Source: OLB6 sp964467455 (GTDB lineage: Bacteria; Bacteroidota; Ignavibacteria; Kapaibacteriales; Kapaibacteriaceae). From it: a stretch of 64,000 bases of DNA. Under the pieces are notes generated by a model. It worked only from the letters and a program-made list of their open reading frames with translations. It was not told the origin of the DNA and did not search any database. Position numbers and translations under genes: made by a program. Of this stretch, positions 8,714 through 18,275 are shown in pieces; position 1 is the stretch's first letter, and every line of letters starts with the position of its first letter. The stretch spans positions 1 through 64,000 of the forward strand of contig CAYXQJ010000012.1 of the NCBI GenBank assembly GCA_964467455.1. Reading direction: 5' to 3'.

Positions 8714-9721
8714 ATGAGCACTAACAACAGCAAAAAGATCATCCTCTCCGGCATGCAGCCCACCAATGACCTCACCATCGGCCAATACGCCGGGGCGCTG
8801 CGGAACTGGGTGGAGCTGCAGCACGAGTACGACAGCTTGTTCTGCGTCGTGGATATGCACGCCATCACGGTCCGACAAGTGCCGGCTACCCTTCGCAAAC
8901 GGTCACTCGATGTGGCCGCGATGTACATTGCCGCAGGCATCGATCCAGAAGTGTCGACGCTCTTCGTCCAGTCGCACGTGCCGGAACATGCACAGCTACA
9001 GTGGGTGCTGACGTGCCTGACGGGGTTCGGCGAGTGCTCACGCATGACGCAATTCAAAGACAAGTCGGCGCAGCATGCCGAGAATGTCAACGTGGGCCTG
9101 TTCACGTATCCGATCCTCATGGCCGCCGACATCTTGATCTATAACGCCGACCTCGTTCCCGTCGGCGAAGATCAAAAACAACACCTCGAACTCACCCGCA
9201 ACCTGGCCGAGCGTTTCAACTATCACTACTCGCCCACATTCACCGTACCCGAACCATTCATCCCCAAGGTCGGCGCAAAGATCATGTCGCTGCAAGAACC
9301 GACGAAGAAGATGTCGAAGTCGGATCCGAATGAAAAGGCGACGATCTTCCTCACCGACTCCGACGCCGAGATCCGCAATAAGGTCAAACGCGCCGTGACC
9401 GATTCCGGCACCGAGATCATCTACGATCCCGAACAGCGTCCGGGTGTGTCAAACCTCATGACGCTCCATCACGTCGCCACCGGCGCATCCTTCGACGCCA
9501 TCCAGGCAGAATTCGATGGCCGTGGGTACGCCCCCTTCAAAGAGGCAGTGGCAGATTCCCTCGCAGAATTCATTCGCCCGGTGCGTGAACGTTACGAAGC
9601 GATCCGTGCCGATGAAGATACCCTCAAGGCAACACTCAAACGCGGTGCCGAACATGCCCGCGATCGTGCACGCAAGACCCTTCGCAAGGTGTATAAAAAA
9701 ACCGGCTTCGTTGAGCTGTGA
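8714..9721 (+). CDS. trpS: Tryptophan-tRNA ligase
   Basis: A 335-aa class I synthetase for tRNA-Trp. SGMQPTNDLTIGQYAGAL is the HIGH-region motif in its TrpS form; MLQ-type substrate segments include VDMHAIT, YPILMAADIL and PVGEDQKQHLELTR; KKMSKSDPN is the KMSKS loop. The length is normal. The ATG at 8714 (MSTNN) is preferred to a TTG three codons upstream. Confidence 0.96.
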   Translation: MSTNNSKKIILSGMQPTNDLTIGQYAGALRNWVELQHEYDSLFCVVDMHAITVRQVPATLRKRSLDVAAMYIAAGIDPEVSTLFVQSHVPEHAQLQWVLTCLTGFGECSRMTQFKDKSAQHAENVNVGLFTYPILMAADILIYNADLVPVGEDQKQHLELTRNLAERFNYHYSPTFTVPEPFIPKVGAKIMSLQEPTKKMSKSDPNEKATIFLTDSDAEIRNKVKRAVTDSGTEIIYDPEQRPGVSNLMTLHHVATGASFDAIQAEFDGRGYAPFKEAVADSLAEFIRPVRERYEAIRADEDTLKATLKRGAEHARDRARKTLRKVYKKTGFVEL

Positions 9722-10033
9722 TGTCACATTTTCGCACGTCGACGCCACGTTCGGGAACATCGGTTTCATCAATAGACAATTGGTTGCGCTAATGCTCTGT
9801 TGTTGCGCTAATGCTCTGTTGTTGCGCTGATGCTTCGTGGTAGCGCGGAGTCTTCGTCGCCGCGCCGTTGCGTCTTCGTTTGCTCACTGTTGTCAACGTC
9901 AGATCTCGTCTTGTTTCTTGCAGTTTCTTTTGAAGGGGGCAACCCTTCTCGCCCTCTAACAATCTCGCCCTCTAACAATCTAGCCCTCTAGCTATCTAGC
10001 CCTCTAGCTGACTAGCTGACTAGCTGATTAACT
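9722..10033. repeat. Intergenic repeats between trpS and uvrD
   Basis: No gene is supported in these 312 bp. Around 9782-9832 an ~18-19-nt unit (TTGCGCTAATGCTCTGTTG) repeats about 2.5 times. From about 9943 to the uvrD start codon, CCCTCTAACAATCT and CTAGCTGA/CTAGCCCT units repeat, as at manC. No Shine-Dalgarno is present before uvrD. Confidence 0.75.
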
Positions 10034-12400
10034 ATGCTTCAACTCGTTCCCAGTAACTCTCCTCTTCCCGCCTCCGACCTACTCAACGGACTCAACGAGG
10101 CGCAGGCGACGGCCGTGCGGACCACGGACGGTCCGGTGTTGATCATCGCCGGCGCTGGAAGCGGTAAGACGCGGGTGCTGACGGTGCGCATCGCCTACCT
10201 GCTGCGTATGGGCGTGCATCCGTCGCATGTGCTGGCGCTGACGTTCACCAACAAAGCCGCGCAGGAGATGAAGGAGCGCATCGGACACCTCGTTGGCGAA
10301 GGGACGGCTCGCGGCATCTGGGCAGGAACGTTCCACAGCATCTTCGCGCGTATCCTCCGCAGCAATGCCGAACGCATCGGCTTTACATCGTCGTTCACGA
10401 TCTATGATACCGACGATCAGCTCGCCGCCATCAAGGCCGTCATGCAGCAACTCGGCGTGTCGCAACAAGTGGTGTCGCCGACGTCTGTACGCGGACGTAT
10501 CTCAGGCGCAAAGAACAGCATGATCTCGTGGCAGGAGTTCGCCCGCCAGGCCGACTCCGTTGCCGATAAACAAGCAGCGCAGATCTTCGAAGAGTATGAA
10601 AAGCGCCTTCGACAGAACAATGCGATGGACTTCGACGATCTGCTGCTCCACACCATCCGCCTGCTCGAACATCATCCCGATGTCCTCGAACACTACCAGG
10701 ATCGGTTCAAGTATCTGCTCGTCGACGAATATCAAGACACCAATCGCGCACAATACCGCGTGGTGGAAATGCTCGCCCGCAAGTACAAAAACCTCTGCGT
10801 TGTGGGCGATGACGCTCAGAGTATCTATCGGTGGCGCGGTGCCGACATTCGCAATATCCTCGACTTCGAACGCGACTATCCCAATGCCACCGTCGTACGC
10901 CTCGAACAGAACTACCGCTCCACAAAGGTCATCCTCTCGGCTGCCGACAGCGTGATCAAACGCAATAGCAAGCAGCTCAAGAAAACGTTGTGGACAGAGA
11001 ATGCCGAAGGCGAAAAGATCACCTTGCTTGCCTGCCGCGACGATCGCGAAGAAGCGGCCAACATTGCCCGCACGATCCGTGCCCGCATCGAAAAACACGG
11101 CTACAACTACCGCGACTGCGCCGTGCTCTATCGCACCAACGCCCAGTCACAAGCCATCGAAGATGCCCTCCGCCGCGACAATCTGCCTTACCACATCGTC
11201 TCGGGCGTCAGCTTCTACAAACGCAAAGAGGTCAAGGACACACTGGCCTACCTGCGCCTGCTGATCAACCCTGCCGACACCGAGAGCATTCTCCGCGTGA
11301 TCAATGAGCCGGTAAGGGGCATTGGGGCTACCACACTGAAACGACTCCAAGAGATCGCCGTCGAGAAGAGTGCGCCGTTATGGGATGTGTTGATCGACAT
11401 CGATCACGTCCCCAAACTTCAAAGCCGCACCGCCGAAGCGATCAAGTTGTTCGTCGGAATCGTTACGCGCTATCGAGAGTCGGTGAATGATCTGCCCCCT
11501 GCCATGTTGGCGCAACAATATATCGAGGCAACGGGGTTGCCGCAGATGTATAAGCGGCAGGATACCGAGGATGCGCTGGACCGATGGAATAACATCGAGC
11601 GCGTGCTGGATCATATGCTGGAGCAACAAGAGCTGGATCCGGAGCTGACGCTGGCGGGTTACCTGGAGCAGGTGGCGCTGGTGTCGGAGCAAGACGATCC
11701 CGAGCTTGGTAACAACCGCGTGGCGATGATGACGATGCATGCAGCGAAGGGTCTCGAGTTTCCGCTTGTGGTGATCGCCGGTATGGAACAAGGCCTGTTC
11801 CCGCTGTCGAAGGCCGAGACCGACGCCAACGAACAAGAAGAGGAGCGGCGTTTGTTCTACGTGGGCATCACGCGCGCCCGCGAACAGCTGATCTTGGCCT
11901 ACGCAGAAAAGCGCTATCGGTTTGGAGAGCTGATCTTCTCGCGACCGTCGATGTTCGTCAGCGAGATCGATACGGACTGTTTTGCACCGTCGTCGCGTTC
12001 ATTCTCGCGTGATACAGGCATCGAGCGTCCGACGTCCGGCGTCCATCGTCCATCAGCACCGGGTTCGCCGTCGCGGTATTCATCGTCGCAGTCTTCGTCG
12101 TCGCGGTCTTCGTCGTCGCAGTCTTCGACGTCCCGTAGCTCGTCGTCGCGAGGCTCGTCGCTCCCCAAGGCCCCGCGTTATGGCGCGAACGAATATTCGC
12201 AGCTACCCGAGGGCGAGTCGTTCTCCCAAGCCGATGCAGCGCGTGTGCGTGTAGGTGTGCGGGTCAAGCACCCCATGTTCGGAGTCGGCACCATCGTCAG
12301 TATGTCAGGCAGCGGCCAGACCGCCAAGGTCATGGTCGACTTCACCAGCGGCCAGAGAAAACAGCTGATGCTGGCGTATGCTAGGTTGGAGTTCCTCTAG
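10034..12400 (+). CDS. pcrA: UvrD/PcrA-type DNA helicase
   Basis: A 788-aa superfamily 1 3'-5' helicase for repair and replication restart. It shows the Q motif LNEAQATAV, Walker A AGAGSGKT, LTFTNKAAQEMKER (Ia), VDEYQDTNRAQ (Walker B), VVGDDAQSIYRWRGAD (III), LEQNYRST (IV), TMHAAKGLEF (V) and LFYVGITRARE (VI). Residues ~665-715 form a low-complexity Ser/Arg linker made largely of TCGTCG trinucleotides and one CGTCCGACGTCC repeat. The C-terminal ~50 residues (VRVKHPMFGVGTIV) are the Tudor-like UvrD tail. Confidence 0.95.
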   Translation: MLQLVPSNSPLPASDLLNGLNEAQATAVRTTDGPVLIIAGAGSGKTRVLTVRIAYLLRMGVHPSHVLALTFTNKAAQEMKERIGHLVGEGTARGIWAGTFHSIFARILRSNAERIGFTSSFTIYDTDDQLAAIKAVMQQLGVSQQVVSPTSVRGRISGAKNSMISWQEFARQADSVADKQAAQIFEEYEKRLRQNNAMDFDDLLLHTIRLLEHHPDVLEHYQDRFKYLLVDEYQDTNRAQYRVVEMLARKYKNLCVVGDDAQSIYRWRGADIRNILDFERDYPNATVVRLEQNYRSTKVILSAADSVIKRNSKQLKKTLWTENAEGEKITLLACRDDREEAANIARTIRARIEKHGYNYRDCAVLYRTNAQSQAIEDALRRDNLPYHIVSGVSFYKRKEVKDTLAYLRLLINPADTESILRVINEPVRGIGATTLKRLQEIAVEKSAPLWDVLIDIDHVPKLQSRTAEAIKLFVGIVTRYRESVNDLPPAMLAQQYIEATGLPQMYKRQDTEDALDRWNNIERVLDHMLEQQELDPELTLAGYLEQVALVSEQDDPELGNNRVAMMTMHAAKGLEFPLVVIAGMEQGLFPLSKAETDANEQEEERRLFYVGITRAREQLILAYAEKRYRFGELIFSRPSMFVSEIDTDCFAPSSRSFSRDTGIERPTSGVHRPSAPGSPSRYSSSQSSSSRSSSSQSSTSRSSSSRGSSLPKAPRYGANEYSQLPEGESFSQADAARVRVGVRVKHPMFGVGTIVSMSGSGQTAKVMVDFTSGQRKQLMLAYARLEFL
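12026..12051. repeat. Dispersed CGTCCGACGTCC repeat inside pcrA linker
   Basis: CGTCCGACGTCCGGCGTCC followed by ATCGTCC, in frame, coding for RPTSGVHRP at the start of the Ser-rich linker. It belongs to the same family as the copies at 4.7, 19.0, 33.8, 47.2, 62.8 and 63.4 kb. Confidence 0.75.
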
Positions 12401-12588
12401 GTCTAAGAGAGTAGGTCTAAGAGAGTAGTTCTCTGAGTAGGTCTCTGAGTTGGTCTACGAGTAGGTTTTCAAGTAGGACTTTGTGTAGGTGTAAAAGAAC
12501 GGTATCCGTAAGAGAAAATACATCTTTAGCTGCTGACGGCGTGAATGTAGGATCGCACCACACACATACACACACTAGCGAGGTGCAA
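12399..12588. repeat. Degenerate tandem repeat after pcrA
   Basis: About six imperfect copies of a ~14-18-nt unit around AGTAGGTCT(AAGAG) run from the pcrA stop to about 12480. A CA-rich tract (CACACACATACACACAC) lies near 12560. No gene is supported here. Confidence 0.65.
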
Positions 12589-12690
12589 GTGAAGGAGTCA
12601 GAAGAGATGTTTCGCGTCGTTGAGGCCTATGCTGCGAGCGGCCTGAGTCGAGACAAATACGCCGACAGCATGGGGTTCATTGGCAGATAA
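12589..12690 (+). pseudogene. Remnant of an IS66-like accessory transposase gene
   Basis: A GTG-started 33-codon frame with an AAGGAG ahead of its internal ATG. MFRVVEAYAASGLSRDKYAD resembles the N-terminal helix-turn-helix segment of IS66-type TnpA accessory proteins, which are normally 100 aa or more. The frame stops soon after SMGF. This suggests a truncated insertion-sequence gene at the edge of an AT-richer patch. The resemblance is from memory of the family. Confidence 0.4.
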
Positions 12691-12791
12691 TCAGACTGTC
12701 AATTTGCTCCGAACAAGGGGCAACTTACCCGGCGCATCCAATAGGTCACAATAAGCTTGCGAAGCTTTTCAGTCCAGAGGGAGACTCAGAC

Positions 12792-13253
12792 CTAATGATC
12801 TAACAACGTACAATCAAATGGTCCAGTCGTGCTAGTCAAGAATACTCTCCCACTATAGCACACTACAGCTCCTGCGCCGGTTTCGTTGCCTGTATGAATC
12901 ATTCTCGATAACTTCCCGCCAATGTCGGGATGAAACGTCGAATCGAGCTCATACTTCCTCTTAATCGCGTTGAATTGTCCAATCGAATGAACAGCTAACA
13001 ATCGTATTTCAACTTTGACTTTCCCTTCGATGATACGGCAGTTATCAATAGATGAAAAGAACTGTTCCGATTGATTGACACACTTCACGCAACTACTTAT
13101 AGGTATCGGTACGGCTACAATCAGTGCACTGCTTACTTCGGTATTCGAAAGCGCTCTAAGCTGCGTCTCAAGGTTTTCTAGCTCTTCAGCCATCACTACG
13201 GTTGGAACAAGGGCAAGTGTTAGAAAAGCGAACTGTTTGATTGTCTCGTTCAT
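12792..13253 (-). CDS. Secreted hypothetical protein with a CxxC motif
   Basis: A 153-aa protein with a signal peptide (MNETIKQFAFLTLALVPTVVM, cleavage likely after VMA). Four cysteines follow the signal peptide region, including SSCVKCV near residue 56. The body is mixed charged and not recognised. Its start overlaps the end of the upstream gene by 4 bp (ATGA), so the pair is probably translated together. Codon use is AT-richer than the flanking core genes. Confidence 0.65.
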   Translation of the reverse strand: MNETIKQFAFLTLALVPTVVMAEELENLETQLRALSNTEVSSALIVAVPIPISSCVKCVNQSEQFFSSIDNCRIIEGKVKVEIRLLAVHSIGQFNAIKRKYELDSTFHPDIGGKLSRMIHTGNETGAGAVVCYSGRVFLTSTTGPFDCTLLDH

Positions 13254-14428
13254 CTTGTATACTCTTTTGCGATGTGGTAGCCAGATTCGCGAGATATGAG
13301 TTCCCTTATCATCTCACCTGTATTCTCCTTTAAAACGGCATTCCCAACAAGCTTCTCCGAATACGCTCTACTCCACTTAGTGAGTTTAACTTCGCCATTA
13401 TCATCAATTGTTAAAAACAGGTTGTAACTCACTGGCTCGCCATTTTCCGTAAGTCTGAACCCAAGCTGAGCGCTACCGTCTTCTGCTTTTATTGGCGAAA
13501 AGTACTGTCCAACACTATCTGGGTCCAATCCAAGATTGCTAATCATAAGTCGAAGATCGATGATCTTTGTGTAACCGCCACTTTTTGGAGCAACGTGTAG
13601 CTCTCCTTCACGCTGTGAGCAGAATAAGAAGAATGTTTCGTTGAATAGTGTTGGGTTAAAGAAAAATCCTCCTTTGTATCCTTTTGACCGTGACCCTTCA
13701 TTGAGCTTCACCGTATTGCCGATCTTTTGTCCAGTTAACGAGTAACGCTGAATAACGTCAATCTGATCAAAGCGTTCACCTGCAACCGCTTGCATGTTAT
13801 GAACTACCACAAACCACTCGTCGCCCGAGACAGAGAACCCAGTCCCGGATGGAAACGGTGGCTCTGATTGGTTAAGGATTGTGACTGATTCAAGTGTCAA
13901 TGTAGTCGCATCGAAGCTCGCCACGACAACGCATTGTAGCCACAGTAACTCGTCGGTGGAAGATTTGTAACATGGGACGAAGACGGTGGTCAAGACGTCT
14001 AATTCGCGTTCTGAACGCCACGCAGCAGCACGAAACATCGGTCGCCTAATTGGAGGAACAGAGCCTGCTGCTATCTGAAAGAATTCATGGTCGGAGGCCT
14101 CTTCTAAATCTAAAACATCGAAGTCATCAGAAAACAACACGACATTTTTTGCGGCGCTAACTGAGTCAATGAGGTCGACATCTGGGGCCAAGGTCTGTAC
14201 AATCTTGGCTGTTTCAACGTCTAGAAAATATAACTGGCCGTAGAACAGGTCTGAAAGGATCACCTTGCTACCTGCAAAATCTTGGATCGACATTATGCTC
14301 AACACGTTGCTTGTGTCATCCTCGTGAATCTTTTTTACATCTAGCCACCCGGTGGTTACCAATTCTTGACAGGCACAAGAGGCGGTTAAGGTCAAGATGG
14401 CGAAAACGAGCGTTAGAAGTTTATACAT
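13250..14428 (-). CDS. Secreted protein, possible beta-propeller
   Basis: A 392-aa exported protein. The start MYKLLTLVFAILTLTASCAC (14428) gives a signal peptide with a possible lipobox (TASC); the open frame begins 11 codons earlier. Short beta-rich repeats such as SKVILSDLFYGQLYFLD and the overall size resemble the 6-bladed beta-propeller lipoproteins common in Bacteroidota, but no diagnostic motif is seen. It sits between a lipoprotein gene and the CxxC protein gene, all on -. Confidence 0.65.
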   Translation of the reverse strand: MYKLLTLVFAILTLTASCACQELVTTGWLDVKKIHEDDTSNVLSIMSIQDFAGSKVILSDLFYGQLYFLDVETAKIVQTLAPDVDLIDSVSAAKNVVLFSDDFDVLDLEEASDHEFFQIAAGSVPPIRRPMFRAAAWRSERELDVLTTVFVPCYKSSTDELLWLQCVVVASFDATTLTLESVTILNQSEPPFPSGTGFSVSGDEWFVVVHNMQAVAGERFDQIDVIQRYSLTGQKIGNTVKLNEGSRSKGYKGGFFFNPTLFNETFFLFCSQREGELHVAPKSGGYTKIIDLRLMISNLGLDPDSVGQYFSPIKAEDGSAQLGFRLTENGEPVSYNLFLTIDDNGEVKLTKWSRAYSEKLVGNAVLKENTGEMIRELISRESGYHIAKEYTR

Positions 14429-14460
14429 TGTAAACTCCATGGTTACAGTGATGCTCGGCA

Positions 14461-14489
14461 AAAAGTGGGCGGAGTTTTAAGTCCGCCCA
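14461..14489 (-). terminator. Rho-independent terminator
   Basis: On the minus strand a 7-bp perfect stem (GGGCGGA / TCCGCCC, 14483-14489 with 14468-14474) encloses an 8-nt loop and is followed by CACTTTTT. It ends the 125-aa lipoprotein transcript and separates it from the 13.2-14.4 kb pair. Confidence 0.8.
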
Positions 14490-14515
14490 TTGGAACGATA
14501 GACAAGTAGGTCGGG

Positions 14516-14893
14516 CTACGAGCCTGAAGCCTCTTGCTCAATCTGGAACTCATTGTGAGTCCCGACAGTTATCCCTTCACGGACGTCAACCCAGCCGCCC
14601 AAGTTGTCAATTCGATAACACCAGGAGGCGTCTGGGAAACACCAGACCGTTACAGTGCCGCTGCCATCTTGTCCGTGTGCACCTGACTGTGATATTCCGG
14701 GCTCCTCGATACCGCCGCCCTTGAATCTCCCCCAGGTCTTGTTATAGCGCACAATTCCTTGAATCGCTTCGGTGCCGGTGTTTTTTCTGCTGACACTGAC
14801 ATCATCAGCTACCTCAACTGCGCTGGGGCTTGTCGAAGAGCATCCAACGAGCAACATTGCAGCGATTACTGCTGAAATATGGATCGTTCGCAT
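14516..14893 (-). CDS. Small lipoprotein
   Basis: A 125-aa protein with a lipoprotein signal (MRTIHISAVIAAMLLVGCSS, lipobox LVGC). The mature part is short, Gly-rich and hydrophilic, with two Cys in WCFPDASWCYR that could form a disulfide. No family is recognised. A strong terminator follows. Confidence 0.7.
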   Translation of the reverse strand: MRTIHISAVIAAMLLVGCSSTSPSAVEVADDVSVSRKNTGTEAIQGIVRYNKTWGRFKGGGIEEPGISQSGAHGQDGSGTVTVWCFPDASWCYRIDNLGGWVDVREGITVGTHNEFQIEQEASGS

Positions 14894-15138
14894 TATCCTT
14901 CCTCGAGAAAATGAATATAAAAGCCTCCATCTGAGGCCAAGAGCTTTGATTAATCCACGGAGTGAGTGAAAAGGGGCATGTGACTCTTAGGTGGGGTCCT
15001 CCTGGCTTCGCTCGCAGGTCGACGATGTGCAAGTGAATCAGTAGCGCACTTCACGGCTGCCAAATGCTCGCCAAAAGGCTGCGCGTGCGTGGTGGGGCGG
15101 ATACAAAGAACCTACTCGCAGACCTACACGCAGTCCTC

Positions 15139-16233
15139 TTATGCTGCCCGCGGTATCGTAAACGTAATACTCGTTCCCATGCCCAGGGCGGAGGAGATGG
15201 TAAAGGTGCCGCCGTGGAGTTCGATGAGGCGCTTGGCGATGACCAGGCCGAGGCCGATGCCTTGTTGCTCCTGGGTCTTGCGGCGGAACTGACGGTAGGC
15301 GCCGATCTCCATGAGCTCCTGCTCTTGCATGCCGACGCCGTGGTCGCGGATGGAGAAGGTGACGGTGTCCTTGGTGGCCGTGGCTTGGACGGTGACCGGA
15401 GTGCCCGGACGGGAGAAGTAGAGGGCGTTGTCTACAAGCTCGTTGGTGATCTTGTCGAGATGTTGCTCCATCATGGCCACCGGAATGCCTTCGATGTCGA
15501 GGGCTAGAGATAGATCCTGCTGACGCTGATGGGCCAAGGCACGCTGTACGGCCGTGTCGTAAATGATCGAGGCGGGTTCGCGCGTGGTGCACTGACGCAT
15601 CCGGTCTACATGCAACGGGCTTTCCGACAAGGTCTCGATCTGGGCATACATCAGGAAGTTGTCCGTAACACGGAGCAAACGGCGGGCGGCGGACAAGATC
15701 TCGGAACTGACCTCCCGGATCTCTTCTGGCTTGGAATCACGGGCATGACCGTGAAGGAACGACGCTTGACCAATAATGTCGGTAAGGGGAGTGCGGTATT
15801 CGTGCGGAAGGGCGTACAACAATGACGGCTGGCTGGTCACGGGCTGGACGGTCGGAGGGACTTCGCCGGCCACCGGAAGACCCTGCAGGGCCATCAGCGA
15901 GTGGATGCCGGCTTCCGTCAGCGGACGCGAGATCACGCCGTACGGGACGTCCGTCATGCTCAGCGGTTCGCTTTCTGTTGCTAACACCACAAATGGTGTA
16001 TCGACATTCAGGCCGTGGATGTATAATTTCTCACGCAGATCACGGAAGGCCAGGAATTCCGTGTCCATGACCACGGCCGACGGGCGGTGGTGGCGGACAA
16101 GTCCCTGAGCCGACCGAAGGTCGGCGGCGATCAAGACAGACAGACCGTGATCAAGCAAGGTCTTCGCCGTCTCCGAACGCCGGTCTGCGTCCGAGTCGAT
16201 CAAAAGGATGGTGCGTGGTGCGTTATTTGCCAT
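15139..16233 (-). CDS. Receiver-histidine kinase hybrid
   Basis: A 364-aa cytoplasmic signalling protein without membrane segments. Residues 8-120 form a receiver-like domain with acidic LIDSD and D57 in VVMDTE; the usual Lys near its end appears to be R103. The dimerisation/phosphoacceptor motif is HEYRTPL (H144). The ATPase part has the N box NELVDNALYF, DHGVGM and GIGLGL. The receiver-first order suggests control of the kinase by another kinase or phosphotransfer partner. No cognate regulator is adjacent. Confidence 0.88.
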   Translation of the reverse strand: MANNAPRTILLIDSDADRRSETAKTLLDHGLSVLIAADLRSAQGLVRHHRPSAVVMDTEFLAFRDLREKLYIHGLNVDTPFVVLATESEPLSMTDVPYGVISRPLTEAGIHSLMALQGLPVAGEVPPTVQPVTSQPSLLYALPHEYRTPLTDIIGQASFLHGHARDSKPEEIREVSSEILSAARRLLRVTDNFLMYAQIETLSESPLHVDRMRQCTTREPASIIYDTAVQRALAHQRQQDLSLALDIEGIPVAMMEQHLDKITNELVDNALYFSRPGTPVTVQATATKDTVTFSIRDHGVGMQEQELMEIGAYRQFRRKTQEQQGIGLGLVIAKRLIELHGGTFTISSALGMGTSITFTIPRAA

Positions 16234-16358
16234 GGTTGTGTCTCCTTGTTCCAGTCACATCTTGGAACGACGGCAACTTAGGGTGACATCAGGACGGACG
16301 CAAAGCAAAAACACGCGTTTTGTTACATGGCAATATTCGAGTCAGTTTTGCATACAGT

Positions 16359-18272
16359 TTGAAAACACTGAATAAAATAAAGCACTTAGCGTTCTATTTT
16401 CTCGCAGTCTGTATCATTTTACCCCGAAATGTTACGGCTCAGGAGCTGCTTCCCCTCTTCGAACTGCCTCCCGTGGTCGATCCAAACGGCGTGGTTTTCG
16501 GCGTCGACAAGATCGCCAACACCTTTGTCTTCACTGGTAACGCCGACCTGCTTCTACCAACCGATTTCGGCGTGATCCGCCTTGCCAATCAATACCGCGG
16601 AAGTGCCTTCCGTACAGTGACCACAGCCGTTCGCGACGATGAGAATGCCCAGATCTCGATGACCTTTCCAACCGTCGGCGGCATCACGCCGTTTGTCCGC
16701 GGAGCTTGGCTGCTCTCGCAAGATTCCCGCTCCCTCGGACTCTCTTCACTCGACCGTCTTAGCGGCGCCGTCGGCGTCAGCGCCCAGCCCGAGCCGTGGT
16801 GGACGCTGGAAGCCCTCGCCGGCCTGGAGTCGACCACGCAGCTGGGCATCCAGGCCACTGGCCCGCTGGCCGGACTCCGCACGAACGTCACCACGCTGCC
16901 ACTCGATCAGTGGGATCTTAACGGCGCCCTGCTGGCCGATTGGCACCGCATCGATGCCCAGCGTACCAACTCCGACCTCGATGTCAACGCCAACATCTTC
17001 CGCGACCTTCCCGATGGTTCCTATCTGAGGGTAGGGGGCGGATATGGCGCCCTCGCCCGACAGTACTTCACAGCACTGCAGATCGGCGCCACGCCCGATG
17101 AGGTCGAGTCGCGTAATGAAGACCGCGCCTCGTTCAATGCCGACGTGCTCTATAACGCCACGTCGACGCTGACGTTCGGCATGCTTGGCACGCTCCAGGC
17201 CAACAACATCAGTCGGCAATACGCCGAAGCGGTGACTGGTTCGCCCCTTACCGCCGTGATGAGAACATCTCAAGAAGTGATCTTCGATCTGGAGGGATTT
17301 GCGCGCGTGGGGACGGAATGGTCGCAGGTAACATTTGGCGCGAATTTGTTCCGGCGGAACGAGACGAACGTGGCCGACCCGGTGCATGCGATCGCAGATG
17401 ATGAACTGGCGGCGATCCGATCGCAGGAACAACAGCGCGATAACCAGACCGCCCGCTCGCGGTGGTATACACGCGGATGGTGGCGTCCGTCCGCCTCCGA
17501 CACGCTGTCAGCCGAATGGAACTGGTGGCTGGTGCAGTACGATACGCCCAGTGATCAGAACGACGATGATCGCGACGAGCTCAATGCCATCGCCACGGTG
17601 CGGTACGTGCGCGATCTCTCCAGCGGCATTTCTGTTGGTGCGGCGATCTCGTTCCAATACACGCACTACGTCTTTCTCAGGGCCTCTCGCAGTGCCCAGA
17701 ACAACGAGAACAGCATGCTGCGGTTCTCGCCCTTTGTGCGCATCAACGGCAGTGTGGTGACCATGCAGCCACACTTCGAAGTGCTCGCGAACTACTACGT
17801 CTACGACTTTGAAGGGGAGGGGGCGAGTGTTCGCTCCTATGGCTTCCGGCAGGTCTCCTATCGCGACAGTATCAAGGTGCGTCTTACCGAACGTCTGCGT
17901 GTGGAAGCGCCGATCTTGGTGCGCTATTTTGAACGGTCGACGCTCCTGTGGGACGATTTTGCCGAGATCCCCGAGCTGGGGAATCTGGAGTACCTGCTGA
18001 GATTCCTTATTTTCTCGCGTCCATCACCAACCTGGGACGTCGGGGCGGGGATCCGACTTTACACGCTTGAGCAGAGCACGCTGGCGCCGGTACCGGGCTT
18101 GCCAACGGTGATCAGCGCCGTTCGATCGTGGGCGCCGGAAGTAGCCGTACGGTATGGGGGAACCGGAGGGTCGAGCCTGACGTTGAGTGGTTGGTACGAA
18201 TTTCAAACGCTAACGCCGACGAGATATCGAGAGCTGCCGAATCTGCTGCTGCTTGCTCGTGTGGCCTTGTGA
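16359..18272 (+). CDS. Outer-membrane beta-barrel protein
   Basis: A 637-aa exported protein. No in-frame ATG precedes the mature part; TTG at 16359 gives a typical signal peptide (KTLNKIKHLAFYFLAVC, then cleavage near VTAQ). A further TTG lies at 16320. The body is a long run of amphipathic strands with many aromatic residues and a C-terminus ending in Leu, fitting a large barrel. No TonB plug or known family motif is seen. The RsbW-like gene starts 3 bp after its stop. Confidence 0.7.
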   Translation: MKTLNKIKHLAFYFLAVCIILPRNVTAQELLPLFELPPVVDPNGVVFGVDKIANTFVFTGNADLLLPTDFGVIRLANQYRGSAFRTVTTAVRDDENAQISMTFPTVGGITPFVRGAWLLSQDSRSLGLSSLDRLSGAVGVSAQPEPWWTLEALAGLESTTQLGIQATGPLAGLRTNVTTLPLDQWDLNGALLADWHRIDAQRTNSDLDVNANIFRDLPDGSYLRVGGGYGALARQYFTALQIGATPDEVESRNEDRASFNADVLYNATSTLTFGMLGTLQANNISRQYAEAVTGSPLTAVMRTSQEVIFDLEGFARVGTEWSQVTFGANLFRRNETNVADPVHAIADDELAAIRSQEQQRDNQTARSRWYTRGWWRPSASDTLSAEWNWWLVQYDTPSDQNDDDRDELNAIATVRYVRDLSSGISVGAAISFQYTHYVFLRASRSAQNNENSMLRFSPFVRINGSVVTMQPHFEVLANYYVYDFEGEGASVRSYGFRQVSYRDSIKVRLTERLRVEAPILVRYFERSTLLWDDFAEIPELGNLEYLLRFLIFSRPSPTWDVGAGIRLYTLEQSTLAPVPGLPTVISAVRSWAPEVAVRYGGTGGSSLTLSGWYEFQTLTPTRYRELPNLLLLARVAL

Positions 18273-18275
18273 TGC

